Assembly: GCA_903832735.1 (NCBI GenBank)
Contig: CAILCO010000046.1
Coordinates: 23,005-87,004, forward strand
Length of the DNA: 64,000 bases
Source: an uncultured Sterolibacterium sp.
GTDB lineage: Bacteria > Pseudomonadota > Gammaproteobacteria > Burkholderiales > Rhodocyclaceae
Reading direction: 5' to 3'
Shown here in pieces: positions 1 to 13,121 of this stretch (positions are counted from its first letter, which is position 1; each line of letters opens with the position of its first letter). The notes under the pieces are model-generated. The model saw only the letters and a list, made by a program, of their open reading frames with translations. It ran no database searches and was not told the DNA's origin. The position numbers and the translations under genes were made by a program.

Positions 1-2
1 TG

Positions 3-665
3 CTCGATCAGGATCTTCAAGTTCTTCACGACGGCGTGCTGGAAGGCCGCCGCACCTTCGGCAACATCATGAAGTACATCATGATGGGCACCAGTTCCAA
101 CTTCGGCAACATGTTCAGCATGGCCGGCGCGGCGCTGTTCCTGCCCTTCCTGCCGATGCTGCCGACCCAGATCCTGCTCAACAATATTCTCTACGATATT
201 TCCGAAGTGCCGATTCCGCTCGACAAGGTGGATGCGGAGGAACTGCGTCAGCCCCGGGTTCTCGACATGAAGCTAATCCGCAATTTCATGCTGGTGATCG
301 GGCCGATCAGCTCAGCCTTCGACTTCTTGACCTTCTATGTCATGCTGACCGTCCTTAAGGCTGACGAGAAACTGTTTCAGACCGGCTGGTTCGTTGAATC
401 CTTGTGCACCCAGGTGCTGGTGATCTTCCTCATCCGCACGCGCGGAAATCCGTTCAGGAGCCGCCCGCATCCGGTTCTCGCAGCGACTTCCATTGCCGTG
501 GCGACGCTCGGTGCGCTGCTGCCGTTTACGCCCCTGGGGGCTTATTTCGGCTTCGTTCCGCTGCCGGCAAAGTTCTATCTGATCCTGGCCGCCATGGTGG
601 TGACATATCTGTTGATGGTCGAACTCGCCAAGAAGGCCTTCTATCACTGGCACAGAGATGTCTGA
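3..665 (+). CDS. Cation-transporting P-type ATPase (MgtA-like), C-terminal part, truncated by window start
   Basis: Open frame runs in from the window edge (LDQDLQVLHDGVLEGRRTFGNIMKYIMMGTSSNFGNMFS...PTQILLNNILYDISE), typical of the C-terminal membrane domain of Mg2+-type P-ATPases. Confidence 0.85.
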   Translation, partial: LDQDLQVLHDGVLEGRRTFGNIMKYIMMGTSSNFGNMFSMAGAALFLPFLPMLPTQILLNNILYDISEVPIPLDKVDAEELRQPRVLDMKLIRNFMLVIGPISSAFDFLTFYVMLTVLKADEKLFQTGWFVESLCTQVLVIFLIRTRGNPFRSRPHPVLAATSIAVATLGALLPFTPLGAYFGFVPLPAKFYLILAAMVVTYLLMVELAKKAFYHWHRDV

Positions 666-713
666 AGCTTTAGCTGAGCGGCAAACCCGATACAATGATC
701 GAGGATTTGTTAA

Positions 714-1493
714 ATGACTTTCAAGGATGGAACGATGAGCGACGCAACGCAATCCGAAACAACGCCGGCAAAGGATGTGGAACAACGCCTGCGCGAGCAG
801 GTCGCGGCCTGCACCCTGATGCTCAATGACCAGGGCATTCTCGGCTACAGTGGTCACGTGAGCGCCCGCCTGCCAGACGGGAGAGGCTTCCTGATCCAGT
901 CCGTCGACCAAAGCCGCGCCTCCCTGACACCCGACCTGCTGCTCGTCTGCGATCCGGACGGCCGCCTGCTGTCCGGCCCCGCCGGGCTGAAACCGCCCTC
1001 GGAAGTCTTCATGCATTCAGAGATTCTGCGGCTACGTCCGGAGGTGAATTCGGTCGCTCATTTCCATCACGACAGAACCACGGTATTTACGCTGGTGGAC
1101 TCGCCCAAGCTGGTCGCCATCAAGAACCATGCTGTGCGCTGGGCATCGGGCATTCCCGTGCATGGGGATCCCAGTCATGTGAACACCCCGGCGCGCGGAC
1201 GCGCCCTGGCCGCAACCCTAGGCGCACACCATGCGGCGCTGATCCGCGCCCACGGCCAGATCGTTGTCGCGGAGAGCGTCCCGGCCTTGTTCATCGACTG
1301 CGTCCATTTCATTGAAAACGCAATGGCTATGTATGACGCGGCGCTGCTCGGCTCCGTTCTGCCGCTGACGGCCGATGAAATTGCCTCGTTCCTGCAAGAT
1401 CTGAAGCGCGACAAACATGTGGCCAAGCTATGGACCTATTACGTCGGACTCGCTCGGGTGCATGGCATCGTGCAGCCGAACTGGTCCTTGTAA
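714..1493 (+). CDS. Class II aldolase/adducin family protein
   Basis: GYSGHVSARLPDG, HSEILRLRPEVNSVAHFHHD and RAHGQIVVAES motifs typical of class II aldolases; start may be the in-frame ATG at 735. Confidence 0.85.
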   Translation: MTFKDGTMSDATQSETTPAKDVEQRLREQVAACTLMLNDQGILGYSGHVSARLPDGRGFLIQSVDQSRASLTPDLLLVCDPDGRLLSGPAGLKPPSEVFMHSEILRLRPEVNSVAHFHHDRTTVFTLVDSPKLVAIKNHAVRWASGIPVHGDPSHVNTPARGRALAATLGAHHAALIRAHGQIVVAESVPALFIDCVHFIENAMAMYDAALLGSVLPLTADEIASFLQDLKRDKHVAKLWTYYVGLARVHGIVQPNWSL

Positions 1494-1518
1494 ATCGGGA
1501 CTAGCCTAGAGCGCGCTT

Positions 1519-1696
1519 TCAGCGGTTGCCGTCACGGCCGCCATGATCTCCACCGCGGTCGTTTCCTCTTCGATCGCCTTCTTCCCGATGATCCCGGTCT
1601 CCCCGATAGCCGCCCTCATGGTCTCCGATAGGCACTACGTAGCAGCCGCTCAGACCCATCGACAATCAATGTCGAGATTAGCAATAGCTTTTTCAT
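1519..1696 (-). pseudogene. Small Gly/Arg/Asp-rich lipoprotein gene with a frameshift in the signal peptide
   Basis: Minus strand: MKKLLLISTLIV... then a shift to ...LSMGLSGC|YVVPIGDHEGGYRGDRDHREEGDRRGNDRGGDHGGRDGNR*, with a lipobox LSGC in the second frame. Confidence 0.45.
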
Positions 1697-1832
1697 GATC
1701 TGTCCCTTTATCAAGACCGTGAGTCCACCGCTTCTTAAGGTCTCAGAATGAGCCCAAGGTGGAATCACGGTTCAATGCTAGGGACTTGTTAAGAAATATT
1801 CTGTCTGCTAGCGAACATAGACATCTACAACT

Positions 1833-4289
<2,457 letters not shown>

Positions 4290-5393
4290 TCAGATGCGCA
4301 TCGGCATCACGACGTATTTAAAACTTTCGTTGCCTGGCAGGGAAAACAGGGCGCTGCTGCTGGCGTCGCCCAGACGGCACTCTACTTCATCGGCCGAGAC
4401 GTTGTTGAGCACATCGAGCATGTAATTGACATTGAAACCGACATCGATCGAATTACCCTGATAGTCGATCTCGATTTCTTCCTGAGCTTCTTCACGCTCG
4501 GTATTATTGCTGATGATCTTCAGACTGCCTGGCGTGAATACCAGGCGTACGCCGGGAGTCTTCTCGTTGGTGAGAATTTTTGCGCGCAGCAGCGATTGCA
4601 ACAAGCCGGTCCGCGAGAGCGTGATCAGATTCCCGTGGCCCTGAGGAATGACACGTTCATAATCCGGGAACTTGCCGTCGATCAGTTTGGAGATGAACTC
4701 GATAGCGCCGAAGCGAAACAGCGCCTGTGTCGGCGTCAGGACAATTTCCAATTCTTCTTCGTTGTCGGATAGTTGACGCGAGAGTTCAAGAACCGTTTTC
4801 CTAGGCAGGATCACCTCGATCGCCTGCTGTTGCTCGCCCAGGGCTTCGCTGGCGTAGGCAAGGCGGTGGCCGTCGGTGGCGACCATGCGCATTTCATTGC
4901 CCTTGACCACCAACAGCAAGCCGTTGAGGTAGTAACGGATATCCTGCTGGGCCATCGCATACTGCACCAGTGCGAGCAGACGCTTGAACTGCTTCTGGGT
5001 GACCTTGATACGGGTCTGGCCAGTCTCGTTTTGGGCCATTCGCGGAAAATCTTCGGCGGGCAGTGTCTGCAGATTGAAACGACTCCTGCCTGCCTTGACC
5101 TGCAGACGCTTTTCCTCGAATGTCAGATTGACTTCGCTGTCTTCGGGCAAGGAACGCAGGATGTCCTGCAGTTTTCGCGCACCGACGGTCAATGCCGCCG
5201 TCTCGCTTCCCGTGGTGGCGGCACCAGTCTTGATCTGAATCTCGATATCGGTAGCCAACAGCGTCAACCGCCCGTCCACTTTTTCCATCAGAACGTTTGA
5301 AAGGATAGGCAAGGTATGACGTTTTTCAACTATTCCACAGACCGATTGCAGCGGTTCAAGGATTTGGTTACGGGGGCCTTTAAATAAGAGCAT
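4290..5393 (-). CDS. dnaN: DNA polymerase III subunit beta (sliding clamp)
   Basis: Full-length 367 aa; VEKRHTLPILSNVLME, VATDGHRLAYASE, C-terminal YVVMPMRI; located next to dnaA and gyrB. Confidence 0.97.
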   Translation of the reverse strand: MLLFKGPRNQILEPLQSVCGIVEKRHTLPILSNVLMEKVDGRLTLLATDIEIQIKTGAATTGSETAALTVGARKLQDILRSLPEDSEVNLTFEEKRLQVKAGRSRFNLQTLPAEDFPRMAQNETGQTRIKVTQKQFKRLLALVQYAMAQQDIRYYLNGLLLVVKGNEMRMVATDGHRLAYASEALGEQQQAIEVILPRKTVLELSRQLSDNEEELEIVLTPTQALFRFGAIEFISKLIDGKFPDYERVIPQGHGNLITLSRTGLLQSLLRAKILTNEKTPGVRLVFTPGSLKIISNNTEREEAQEEIEIDYQGNSIDVGFNVNYMLDVLNNVSADEVECRLGDASSSALFSLPGNESFKYVVMPMRI

Positions 5394-5599
5394 ATTTAAA
5401 CCTCCAATGAATGATAAGCAAAGGCTCGAACTGTGGAAAACAGTAAATTAATTTTATTAATCATGATTCTATCGACTGTATAAGGCTATTGATAAGGGGC
5501 TGTGATAGCTGGGTACGAATGTGGATGGTTTATTGCTGATAACAAAATTTGGTACTTATCCACAAACCGTCCCAGGCTAATACAGAAGTTATTCATTGC
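5394..5599. promoter_or_regulatory. oriC: Candidate oriC (dnaA-dnaN intergenic region)
   Basis: Perfect DnaA box TTATCCACA at 5556-5564, near-box TGTGGAAAA at 5432-5440, and an AT-rich tract (gtaaattaattttattaatcatgatt) at about 5442-5467 between dnaN and dnaA. Confidence 0.65.
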
Positions 5600-6982
5600 C
5601 TATCCTTTTAGGCTCTGCATCAATACATGCACGTCGTTGTTGAGTTGCGCATCCTTGCTGCGCAGGTCGGCGATGGTGCGACAGGCGTGGAGCACTGTCG
5701 TATGATCGCGGCCGCCAAAGGCTTCGCCAATCTCGGGCAGACTGTGGTGCGTCAAGTCACGAGCCAGCGACATTGCCACCTGGCGTGGCCGGGCGATGGC
5801 GCGGGTGCGTTTTTGTGAATACATCTCGGCGACCTTGATCTTGAAGTAGTCGGCAACGGTTTTCTGGATCAATTCCAGGGTCAATTGACGGTTGGTGGCG
5901 CCAAAAATGTCTTTTAGCGCTTCCTTGGCCATGTCCATGCCGATAGCTCGTCCATGAAAGCGGGCAAAAGCAATGACCTTGTTTAACGCGCCTTCGAGTT
6001 CGCGGACGTTGGAGCGCAAGTTTTTGGCGACGAGAAAGGCCACATCATCACCAAGATCTATTTTCGAGGCTTCCGCTTTCTTCTTCAGGATGGCGACGCG
6101 CATTTCCTGCTCGGGTGGTTCGATCTGTACCGTCAGACCCCAGTCGAATCGTGAAATCAGGCGTTCCTCGAGACCGCTGATATCCTTGGGATAGGTGTCG
6201 CAAGTAATGACAATCTGCTTCTTGGCTTCGACCAGGGCATTGAAGGCGTAGAAAAACTCTTCCTGGGTGCGTGCCTTGTTGATGAAGAACTGGATATCAT
6301 CGACCAGCAGCAGGTCGAGTGAGCGGTAGTAGCGCTTGAAAACATCGAAGGACTTCTGCTGGTAGGCGCGTACCACGTCGGAAACATAATCCTCGGTATG
6401 CACATAGCGGATGACAATATCCGGGTTTTGCCGCCAGACCTCGTTGCCCAGTGCGTGGATCAGATGGGTCTTGCCCAAACCGACGCCACCGTAGATGAAC
6501 AGCGGATTGTAGGATGTGCCGGGATTCATCGCGACCTGCTGTGCAGCAGCGCGGGCGAGGTCGTTAGCGCGGCCGGTGACCAGCGTATCGAAGGTAAAGT
6601 CGGGGTTGAGCCTGGTTTTCTCGTAAGCGTTGTCGATGTGCGCCGGCGCTTGCCGAGTACTGCCGTTCTTTGGCGCCATGGCCGTTTCGCGCTGGGGTTG
6701 AGGCGAAACAGCGACGTCAGGAGGGGCACTGCCCAAACCGAGGCTGATGGAAACCGGCTCTTGAAAAAATTGCCGACTCAGCGCCTCTATCTGATCCAGG
6801 TAGCGTTCTCTGACCCACTGCAACACGAAGCGGTTGGGAGCGATCAGGCGCAGGCGAGTCGGCCTCGCCTCAGGATCGTCCGCGTCATCTTCCAGACGCA
6901 GGGTCTTGATCCAGGTGTTGTACTGCTGTGCCGGCAACTCCTTTTCGAAGCGGCTCAGACAGACAGACCAAAATTCGCTCAT
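5600..6982 (-). CDS. dnaA: Chromosomal replication initiator protein DnaA
   Basis: [74 protein letters not shown]-like and [13 protein letters not shown] motifs. Confidence 0.98.
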   Translation of the reverse strand: MSEFWSVCLSRFEKELPAQQYNTWIKTLRLEDDADDPEARPTRLRLIAPNRFVLQWVRERYLDQIEALSRQFFQEPVSISLGLGSAPPDVAVSPQPQRETAMAPKNGSTRQAPAHIDNAYEKTRLNPDFTFDTLVTGRANDLARAAAQQVAMNPGTSYNPLFIYGGVGLGKTHLIHALGNEVWRQNPDIVIRYVHTEDYVSDVVRAYQQKSFDVFKRYYRSLDLLLVDDIQFFINKARTQEEFFYAFNALVEAKKQIVITCDTYPKDISGLEERLISRFDWGLTVQIEPPEQEMRVAILKKKAEASKIDLGDDVAFLVAKNLRSNVRELEGALNKVIAFARFHGRAIGMDMAKEALKDIFGATNRQLTLELIQKTVADYFKIKVAEMYSQKRTRAIARPRQVAMSLARDLTHHSLPEIGEAFGGRDHTTVLHACRTIADLRSKDAQLNNDVHVLMQSLKG

Positions 6983-7112
6983 GGTGATTATTTAAACCTG
7001 CGCTACTGGCAAGTATTTGATTGATATTATTATATAATTATGACTTCGGAAGCGTGATTTCCTGCTTCCCGCCGAGTATCGGCTGCGGGCATTTTAGCCG
7101 GTTTGCCAAAAG

Positions 7113-7121
7113 TTATCCACA
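7113..7121. promoter_or_regulatory. DnaA box upstream of dnaA
   Basis: Perfect TTATCCACA in the dnaA-rpmH intergenic region, beside an AT-rich stretch at 7018-7040. Confidence 0.6.
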
Positions 7122-7200
7122 GGCGGGCCGAAAAATACAGCTTGACAAAGATCCTCTTAAACGATGTAATCGACCGTTTCTCTTTTCGAGGAATATTTCC

Positions 7201-7335
7201 ATGAAACGCACTTATCAGCCTTCGGTCGTTCGTCGCAAGCGTACCCACGGCTTCCTCGTGCGCATGCGCACCCGCGGCGGCCGTGCCGTCATTCGCGCTC
7301 GTCGCGCCAAGGGCCGCGTCCGCCTGGCTGTCTGA
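7201..7335 (+). CDS. rpmH: 50S ribosomal protein L34
   Basis: [44 protein letters not shown]. Confidence 0.98.
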   Translation: MKRTYQPSVVRRKRTHGFLVRMRTRGGRAVIRARRAKGRVRLAV

Positions 7336-7720
7336 AGCCACGGCGGGTGGTGGGGGATACATCAAGCCCGATTTCAGCTTTCGCAGTAGTTTCCGGTTAC
7401 ACGATGCGGAAGAGTTTTCTTCCGTCTTCGCTTCCCGTCGCGTACTGCGTGGTAATCGCTTCGATCTCCACTATGTTGCCGGGACCGAAGATGCCGCTCG
7501 CCTTGGTTTGATTGTCGCCAAAAGGCTGGCACATCGGGCCGTACAGCGTAATCTGCTGAAGCGGCTGGCCCGGGAAGCCTTCCGTCACGCCCGGCCGACC
7601 CTGCCGCCTTTAGACTTGGTACTGCGCCTGGCCAGATCGCCCGGCAATTTGCTCAGTGTCGAGGCCAGGCGGGCTTGGCGTGCCGAGATTGAGCAACTGT
7701 TGGCCCGGCTGCCACGATGA
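7283..7720 (+). CDS. rnpA: Ribonuclease P protein component (start uncertain)
   Basis: [29 protein letters not shown]...[29 protein letters not shown]; position between rpmH and yidD. The ATG at 7283 overlaps rpmH; the true start is unresolved. Confidence 0.9.
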   Translation: MPSFALVAPRAASAWLSEATAGGGGYIKPDFSFRSSFRLHDAEEFSSVFASRRVLRGNRFDLHYVAGTEDAARLGLIVAKRLAHRAVQRNLLKRLAREAFRHARPTLPPLDLVLRLARSPGNLLSVEARRAWRAEIEQLLARLPR

Positions 7721-7938
7721 GGGTATTGATGACCGCCCCGCTGATCTTCCTGATCAGGTTCTACCGGTATGCTATCAGTCCGCTATTGGGACGCGCATGC
7801 CGCTTCCATCCAAGCTGCTCCGAGTATGCCATCGAGGCGCTGCACCGGCATGGCTTCCTGGCCGGAATCTGGCTGGCGACGCGCCGTGTGGCGCGTTGCC
7901 ATCCCTGGCATCCGGGCGGTTTCGATCCGGTGCCTTAA
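7717..7938 (+). CDS. yidD: Membrane protein insertion efficiency factor YidD
   Basis: [38 protein letters not shown]. Confidence 0.96.
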   Translation: MRVLMTAPLIFLIRFYRYAISPLLGRACRFHPSCSEYAIEALHRHGFLAGIWLATRRVARCHPWHPGGFDPVP

Positions 7939-7977
7939 CCGCTGTTGATTCAGCGCTACTGTTTCGAGAGACTGTTG

Positions 7978-9639
7978 ATGGACAACCAACGTTTGATACT
8001 CCTGCTGGTGTTTTCCTTTTCCGTGGTGATGCTTTGGGATGCCTGGCAGAAGCAGGGGCAACCGCCACCTGGACGGACAGCCATTACGGCACAGCAAGCT
8101 GCTGCCGGTCCGGGCGCCGCTATTCCCACGCCTATGGCTACTCCCGGTCCGTCGGCTGCGCCGCTGTCCGCCTCCGCCTTGCCCGCTGCCGCTCTGCCTG
8201 CGGCAGTGTCTGTCGCCAAAGCCCTGGTCAAGACGGATCTGTTCAACGCAGAAATCTCCAGCCAAGGCGGCGACCTGATCCGCCTGGAACTTACCCAGCA
8301 CCGTGCTACCGGCGACATGAGCCGCGACTTTCTGCTCTTCGATAACGGCGAGCAGCATATCTACGAAGCGCAAAGTGGTTTGATCGGCGAGGGTTTGCCC
8401 AACCACAAGACCTTGTTCCAGTTCGCCGCCAGCGATTATCGCCTCAAGGATGGTCAGGATACGCTGGAGGTGCGGCTTCAGGCACCCGCTGTCAATGGTC
8501 TCAAGGTGGCCAAGATCTATACTTTTCACCGTGGCAGCTATCTGATCGACGTTGCCTACGAGATTGTCAATGAAGGCGCGCTGCCCTTCGCTGCTCCTGC
8601 CTATTTTCAGACCGTGCGCGACGGTAAGTCGCCGGAAGGCGACCCGAAGATGGTTAGCACCTTCACCGGTGCCGCTGTCTACACCGAGCAGGATAAGTAT
8701 CAGAAACTGAGTTTTGAAGATGTCGCCAAGGACAAGAAGAAACATGCGCAGAAGGCCGACAATGGCTGGATCGCCCTGATCCAACATTACTTCGTATCGG
8801 CTTGGCTGCCGCAGGACAAGACCGAGCGCGAGTATTTCACGCGCAAGGTGGGCGACGACCTCTACAGCATCGGCGTGATCGTGCCGGTGCCGGCGGTGGC
8901 TCCCGGCGCCAGCGGGCGGGTCATGGTTCAGTTGTACGCTGGTCCGCAGGAGCAGGAGAAACTGGCCAAGATCGCGCCGGGATTGAATTTGGTGGTGGAC
9001 TACGGCTGGTTGACCATCGTTGCGGCGCCGTTGTTCTGGGTTCTGGAGTTGATCCACCGCTGGGTCGGCAACTGGGGCTGGGCGATCATCGGTCTTACCG
9101 TGCTGCTCAAGCTGATCTTCTTCCCGCTTTCCGCCGCGAGCTACAAGTCGATGGCGAAAATGAAGATGGTTACGCCGAAGCTGGCGAAGTTGAAGGAGCT
9201 GTACGCCGACGATAGAGGCCGTCTGAACCAGGAAATGATGGAGCTCTACAAGCGCGAGAAGATCAACCCCTTGGGCGGTTGCCTACCGATCGTGGTGCAG
9301 ATACCGGTCTTTATCTCACTCTACTGGGTTCTCCTCGGCACTGTCGAGATGCGCCATGCGCCGTGGCTGGGCTGGATCATGGATCTTTCGGCCAAGGATC
9401 CCTACTTCATCCTGCCTTTGCTGATGGGCGCGACCATGCTGGTGCAGACCCGGCTCAACCCGACGCCGCCGGACCCTATCCAGGCCAAGGTGATGCTGTT
9501 CATGCCTATCGTATTCACGGGCATGTTCCTGTTCTCTCCTGCCGGCCTGGTGCTCTACTGGACGGTGAATAACCTGTTGTCGATTGCCCAGCAGTGGCAG
9601 ATCACGCGCTTGATCGAGGCTGGAAAGAAAGTCGCATAG
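7978..9639 (+). CDS. yidC: Membrane protein insertase YidC
   Basis: [25 protein letters not shown]-terminus; [54 protein letters not shown]. Confidence 0.97.
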   Translation: MDNQRLILLLVFSFSVVMLWDAWQKQGQPPPGRTAITAQQAAAGPGAAIPTPMATPGPSAAPLSASALPAAALPAAVSVAKALVKTDLFNAEISSQGGDLIRLELTQHRATGDMSRDFLLFDNGEQHIYEAQSGLIGEGLPNHKTLFQFAASDYRLKDGQDTLEVRLQAPAVNGLKVAKIYTFHRGSYLIDVAYEIVNEGALPFAAPAYFQTVRDGKSPEGDPKMVSTFTGAAVYTEQDKYQKLSFEDVAKDKKKHAQKADNGWIALIQHYFVSAWLPQDKTEREYFTRKVGDDLYSIGVIVPVPAVAPGASGRVMVQLYAGPQEQEKLAKIAPGLNLVVDYGWLTIVAAPLFWVLELIHRWVGNWGWAIIGLTVLLKLIFFPLSAASYKSMAKMKMVTPKLAKLKELYADDRGRLNQEMMELYKREKINPLGGCLPIVVQIPVFISLYWVLLGTVEMRHAPWLGWIMDLSAKDPYFILPLLMGATMLVQTRLNPTPPDPIQAKVMLFMPIVFTGMFLFSPAGLVLYWTVNNLLSIAQQWQITRLIEAGKKVA

Positions 9640-9640
9640 T

Positions 9641-10975
9641 CTGGAACCGCGCGATACCATCGCCGCCATTGCCACCGCCCCAGGGCGCGGTGGCATCGGC
9701 GTGGTGCGATTGTCCGGCCTCGGTCTGCTGACGCTGGCCGAGACACTGATCGGCAGGCGACCCTTGGCTCGCAGGGCCAGCCTGGCGAACTTCAAGGATG
9801 GCGCAGGAGCGGCCATCGATCAGGGCCTCCTGCTCTATTTCCCCGCGCCGCATTCCTTCACCGGCGAGGATGTGCTCGAACTCCAGGGCCACGGCGGCCC
9901 GATAGTGCTGCAATTGCTGTTGAACCGCTGTCTCGAACTGGGTGCGCGGCTCGCTGAACCGGGCGAATTTACCCGCCGCGCCTTTCTCAACGACAAGCTG
10001 GATCTGGCCCAGGCGGAGGCGGTGGCCGATCTGATCGAGGCCGCCACGGCGCAGGCAGCCCGATCGGCGCTACGCTCCATGAGCGGCGAGTTTTCGCGGG
10101 CTGTCGACGGCCTGGTTGAACGGCTGATCGAGCTGCGCATGCTGGTCGAGGCGACGCTCGACTTTCCCGAAGAAGAGGTCGCCGTGGTGAGCGATGCGGC
10201 GCCGCGTCTTCGGCAACTGCGTACCGATCTGGAGACTCTTCGCGCCCGTGCCAGGCAAGGCAGTCTGTTGCGCAATGGCCTCCACGTCGTGCTCGCCGGC
10301 CCGCCTAATGTCGGCAAGTCATCGCTCTTGAATCGTCTCGCCGGTGAGGATCGCGCCATCGTCACGGCGATCGCCGGCACCACCCGCGATGCCGTCAGAG
10401 AGACCATCCAGATCGAGGGCATTCCGCTGCACATCATCGATACCGCCGGCCTGCGCGAGACTGAGGACGCACTCGAAAAGCTTGGCATAGAGCGCAGTTG
10501 GCGCGAGATTGAACGTGCCGACATCGTCTTGCAGCTGGTCGATGCCGGAGTCGGCATGAGCGCTGCGGACGAGGCGGTCGCCGCACAATTGCCGGCCGGC
10601 GTGGAGCGCATCCTGGTCTATAACAAGTGCGACCTTGCGGGCCTGAAAGGCGCCAGGAACATCGCCGATGGCCGCGTGCATCTGAGCTTGTCGGCCAAGA
10701 GCGGCGAGGGCATAGAGCTGCTTCACGACGAGTTGCTGCGTGTTGCCGGCTGGGCCGGCCACGGCGAGGACGCGATTCTCGCCCGGTCACGCCATCTCGA
10801 AGCGCTGGCTGAGGCGGAGGGTCATCTTGCCCGGGCGAGCGAAGAGGTGCTGCGTCTTGAACTCTGCGCAGAGGAGTTGCGCCTCGCCCAGGAAGCTCTG
10901 GCTGCGATTACCGGAAAATTCACCGCTGACGAACTGCTCGGCGAAATCTTCTCGCGTTTTTGTATCGGCAAATGA
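9641..10975 (+). CDS. mnmE: tRNA modification GTPase MnmE (probable non-ATG start)
   Basis: [22 protein letters not shown]...[33 protein letters not shown]...FCIGK* C-terminus; the conserved N-terminus extends upstream of the GTG at 9701. Confidence 0.95.
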   Translation: MEPRDTIAAIATAPGRGGIGVVRLSGLGLLTLAETLIGRRPLARRASLANFKDGAGAAIDQGLLLYFPAPHSFTGEDVLELQGHGGPIVLQLLLNRCLELGARLAEPGEFTRRAFLNDKLDLAQAEAVADLIEAATAQAARSALRSMSGEFSRAVDGLVERLIELRMLVEATLDFPEEEVAVVSDAAPRLRQLRTDLETLRARARQGSLLRNGLHVVLAGPPNVGKSSLLNRLAGEDRAIVTAIAGTTRDAVRETIQIEGIPLHIIDTAGLRETEDALEKLGIERSWREIERADIVLQLVDAGVGMSAADEAVAAQLPAGVERILVYNKCDLAGLKGARNIADGRVHLSLSAKSGEGIELLHDELLRVAGWAGHGEDAILARSRHLEALAEAEGHLARASEEVLRLELCAEELRLAQEALAAITGKFTADELLGEIFSRFCIGK

Positions 10976-11739
10976 TGACGGGCATGGAAATGGGGCTGCT
11001 TGCCGGCGCGGCTTTCATTGCCGGCCTGGTCGATGCCGTGGTCGGCGGCGGCGGCTTGATCCAGATTCCTGCGTTGTTTACCGTCCTGCCGCAGGCTATG
11101 CCGGCGACCCTCTTCGGCACCAACAAGCTCGCCGCGATCTTCGGCACGGCCAGTGCGGCGCTGCGCTACTCGCGGCGGATTCAGGTGCCCTGGCGAGCCG
11201 CCTTGCCGGCAGCGTTTGCGGCTTTCATCTTCTCGTACCTGGGCGCAATGGCGGTTTCACTGTTGCCGCGTGCGCTGCTGCGGCCTCTGGTGTTGATCCT
11301 GCTGATACTGGTCACACTCTATACGTTCGTGCGCAAGGATTTTGGCAGCATCGACGACAATCGCCATCACGGTTCCTCCGACATGTTTTTGGCAATGCTG
11401 TTCGGCGCCGTGCTCGGTTTCTATGACGGCTTCTTTGGGCCGGGCACAGGCAGTTTTCTGATTTTCGTTTTCATCCGTTTTTTCGGTCTCGATTTCCTGC
11501 GCGCTTCGAGTGCAGCGAAAATCGTCAATGTCGCCACCAATGGCGCAGCCCTGCTTTACTTCGGGGCGCACGGCCAGGTACTTTGGACCGTCGCGGCGCT
11601 GATGGCTGTTTTCAACATTGCCGGGGCTGTTTTTGGCGCCTACCTCGCCCTGCGTCACGGCAGCGGCTTCGTTCGCAGGGTATTCCTGGCGCTGGCTACG
11701 GCGCTGATCGCCAAATTCGGCTACGATACTTTCACCTGA
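10972..11739 (+). CDS. Sulfite exporter TauE/SafE family (TSUP) permease
   Basis: [54 protein letters not shown]. Confidence 0.9.
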   Translation: MMTGMEMGLLAGAAFIAGLVDAVVGGGGLIQIPALFTVLPQAMPATLFGTNKLAAIFGTASAALRYSRRIQVPWRAALPAAFAAFIFSYLGAMAVSLLPRALLRPLVLILLILVTLYTFVRKDFGSIDDNRHHGSSDMFLAMLFGAVLGFYDGFFGPGTGSFLIFVFIRFFGLDFLRASSAAKIVNVATNGAALLYFGAHGQVLWTVAALMAVFNIAGAVFGAYLALRHGSGFVRRVFLALATALIAKFGYDTFT

Positions 11740-11885
11740 GTCGGACGAAGTGAATTATGATTCAGTTGTGCATTGCTAAAATATAATCTTGTATCGCTAA
11801 TTATTTGGTCTAATTTATCAAAACCGGATTAATTTAGGCCTATCGCAAGATTGGGTTATCGCCGCTAGACATATAGGAGGAGACC

Positions 11886-13031
11886 ATGAAAATAATATCG
11901 TCGCTGATCGCCCTGGCATCTATCGCCACGGTGAATCTGGCCCATGCCGACATCAATGTCGGCGTCATCGTATCGGCGACCGGACCGGCCGCATCCCTCG
12001 GTATTCCTGAGAAGAATACCTTCGCCCTGATGCCGACCACCATCGCCGGCCAGAAGATTAACTACATCATTCTCGACGATGCCTCGGATACCACCAAGGC
12101 TGTCACCAATGCCAAGAAGTTGATCGGCGAGGACAAGGTCGACGCCATCCTCGGTTCGACCATCACGCCCAATTCCCTGGCCATGATTGACGTCGTCGCC
12201 GATGCCGAAACGCCGATGATCTCGATGGCGGCCTCTTCGCGCATCATCGAGCCGATGGACGCCAAGCGCCGCTGGGTCTTCAAGACGCCGCAAAACGACT
12301 CGCAGATGGCCATCGCGATTACCGAGCACATGAGCAATAGCGGGGTGAAGACCGCCGCCTTCATCGGCTTCTCCGATGCCTATGGCGAGGGCTGGTGGAA
12401 TGAGTTCAGCAAGATCGTCGAGGCGCGGCACATCAAGATCGTCGCCAACGAGCGCTACAACCGTTCCGATACCTCGGTCACCGGGCAGGTGCTGAAGATA
12501 ATCTCGGCCCATCCCGATGCCGTGCTGATCGCCGGTTCGGGTACGCCGGCGGCGTTGCCGCAGGTCGCGCTCAAGGAGAGGGGTTACAAGGGCACGGTGT
12601 ATCAGACCCATGGCATCGCCAACAACGACTTTCTCCGCGTCGGCGGCAAGGACGTCGAGGGTACTTGGCTGCCGGCAGGTCCGGTGCTGGTCGCGAGTCA
12701 GCTTCCGGATTCCAATCCGCTCAAGAAGTCGGCGCTGGCTTACGTGAATAAGTATGAAGCGGCTTATGGTGCCGGTAGCGTGTCGACCTTCGGAGCACAT
12801 GCCTGGGACGCCGGTCTGCTGCTGGCCAATGCCATACCCGTTGCGCTGAAGAAGGCAAAGCCGGGAAGCAAGGAGTTTCGTGCGGCGCTGCGCGATGCGC
12901 TCGAGACCACCAAGGAGCTTGCCGGTGCCCATGGGGTGTTCAATATGTCGGCCAATGACCATCTTGGTTTCGACCAGCGCGCCCGCGTCATGGTCAAGAT
13001 CGAGGGCGGCAAATGGAAGCTGGCTAAGTGA
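11886..13031 (+). CDS. Branched-chain amino-acid-type ABC transporter substrate-binding protein
   Basis: Signal peptide MKIISSLIALASIATVNLAHA; INVGVIVSATGPAASLGIPEKN; strong RBS aggagga; adjacent Liv permeases. Confidence 0.9.
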   Translation: MKIISSLIALASIATVNLAHADINVGVIVSATGPAASLGIPEKNTFALMPTTIAGQKINYIILDDASDTTKAVTNAKKLIGEDKVDAILGSTITPNSLAMIDVVADAETPMISMAASSRIIEPMDAKRRWVFKTPQNDSQMAIAITEHMSNSGVKTAAFIGFSDAYGEGWWNEFSKIVEARHIKIVANERYNRSDTSVTGQVLKIISAHPDAVLIAGSGTPAALPQVALKERGYKGTVYQTHGIANNDFLRVGGKDVEGTWLPAGPVLVASQLPDSNPLKKSALAYVNKYEAAYGAGSVSTFGAHAWDAGLLLANAIPVALKKAKPGSKEFRAALRDALETTKELAGAHGVFNMSANDHLGFDQRARVMVKIEGGKWKLAK

Positions 13032-13121
13032 GCACATTGGCGGGGCGCGTGTCGCCCCGTTGATCATCGCCTGGGGCGCCTGCGGTTACTACGGCGCCCC
13101 GATTCTTTCTAGAAGGTTGTC

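Noticed and set aside
7783-9057. 424-aa minus-strand ORF
   Set aside because: Antisense to yidD/yidC; no domain motifs
11865-13067. 400-aa minus-strand ORF
   Set aside because: Antisense shadow of the Liv substrate-binding protein gene
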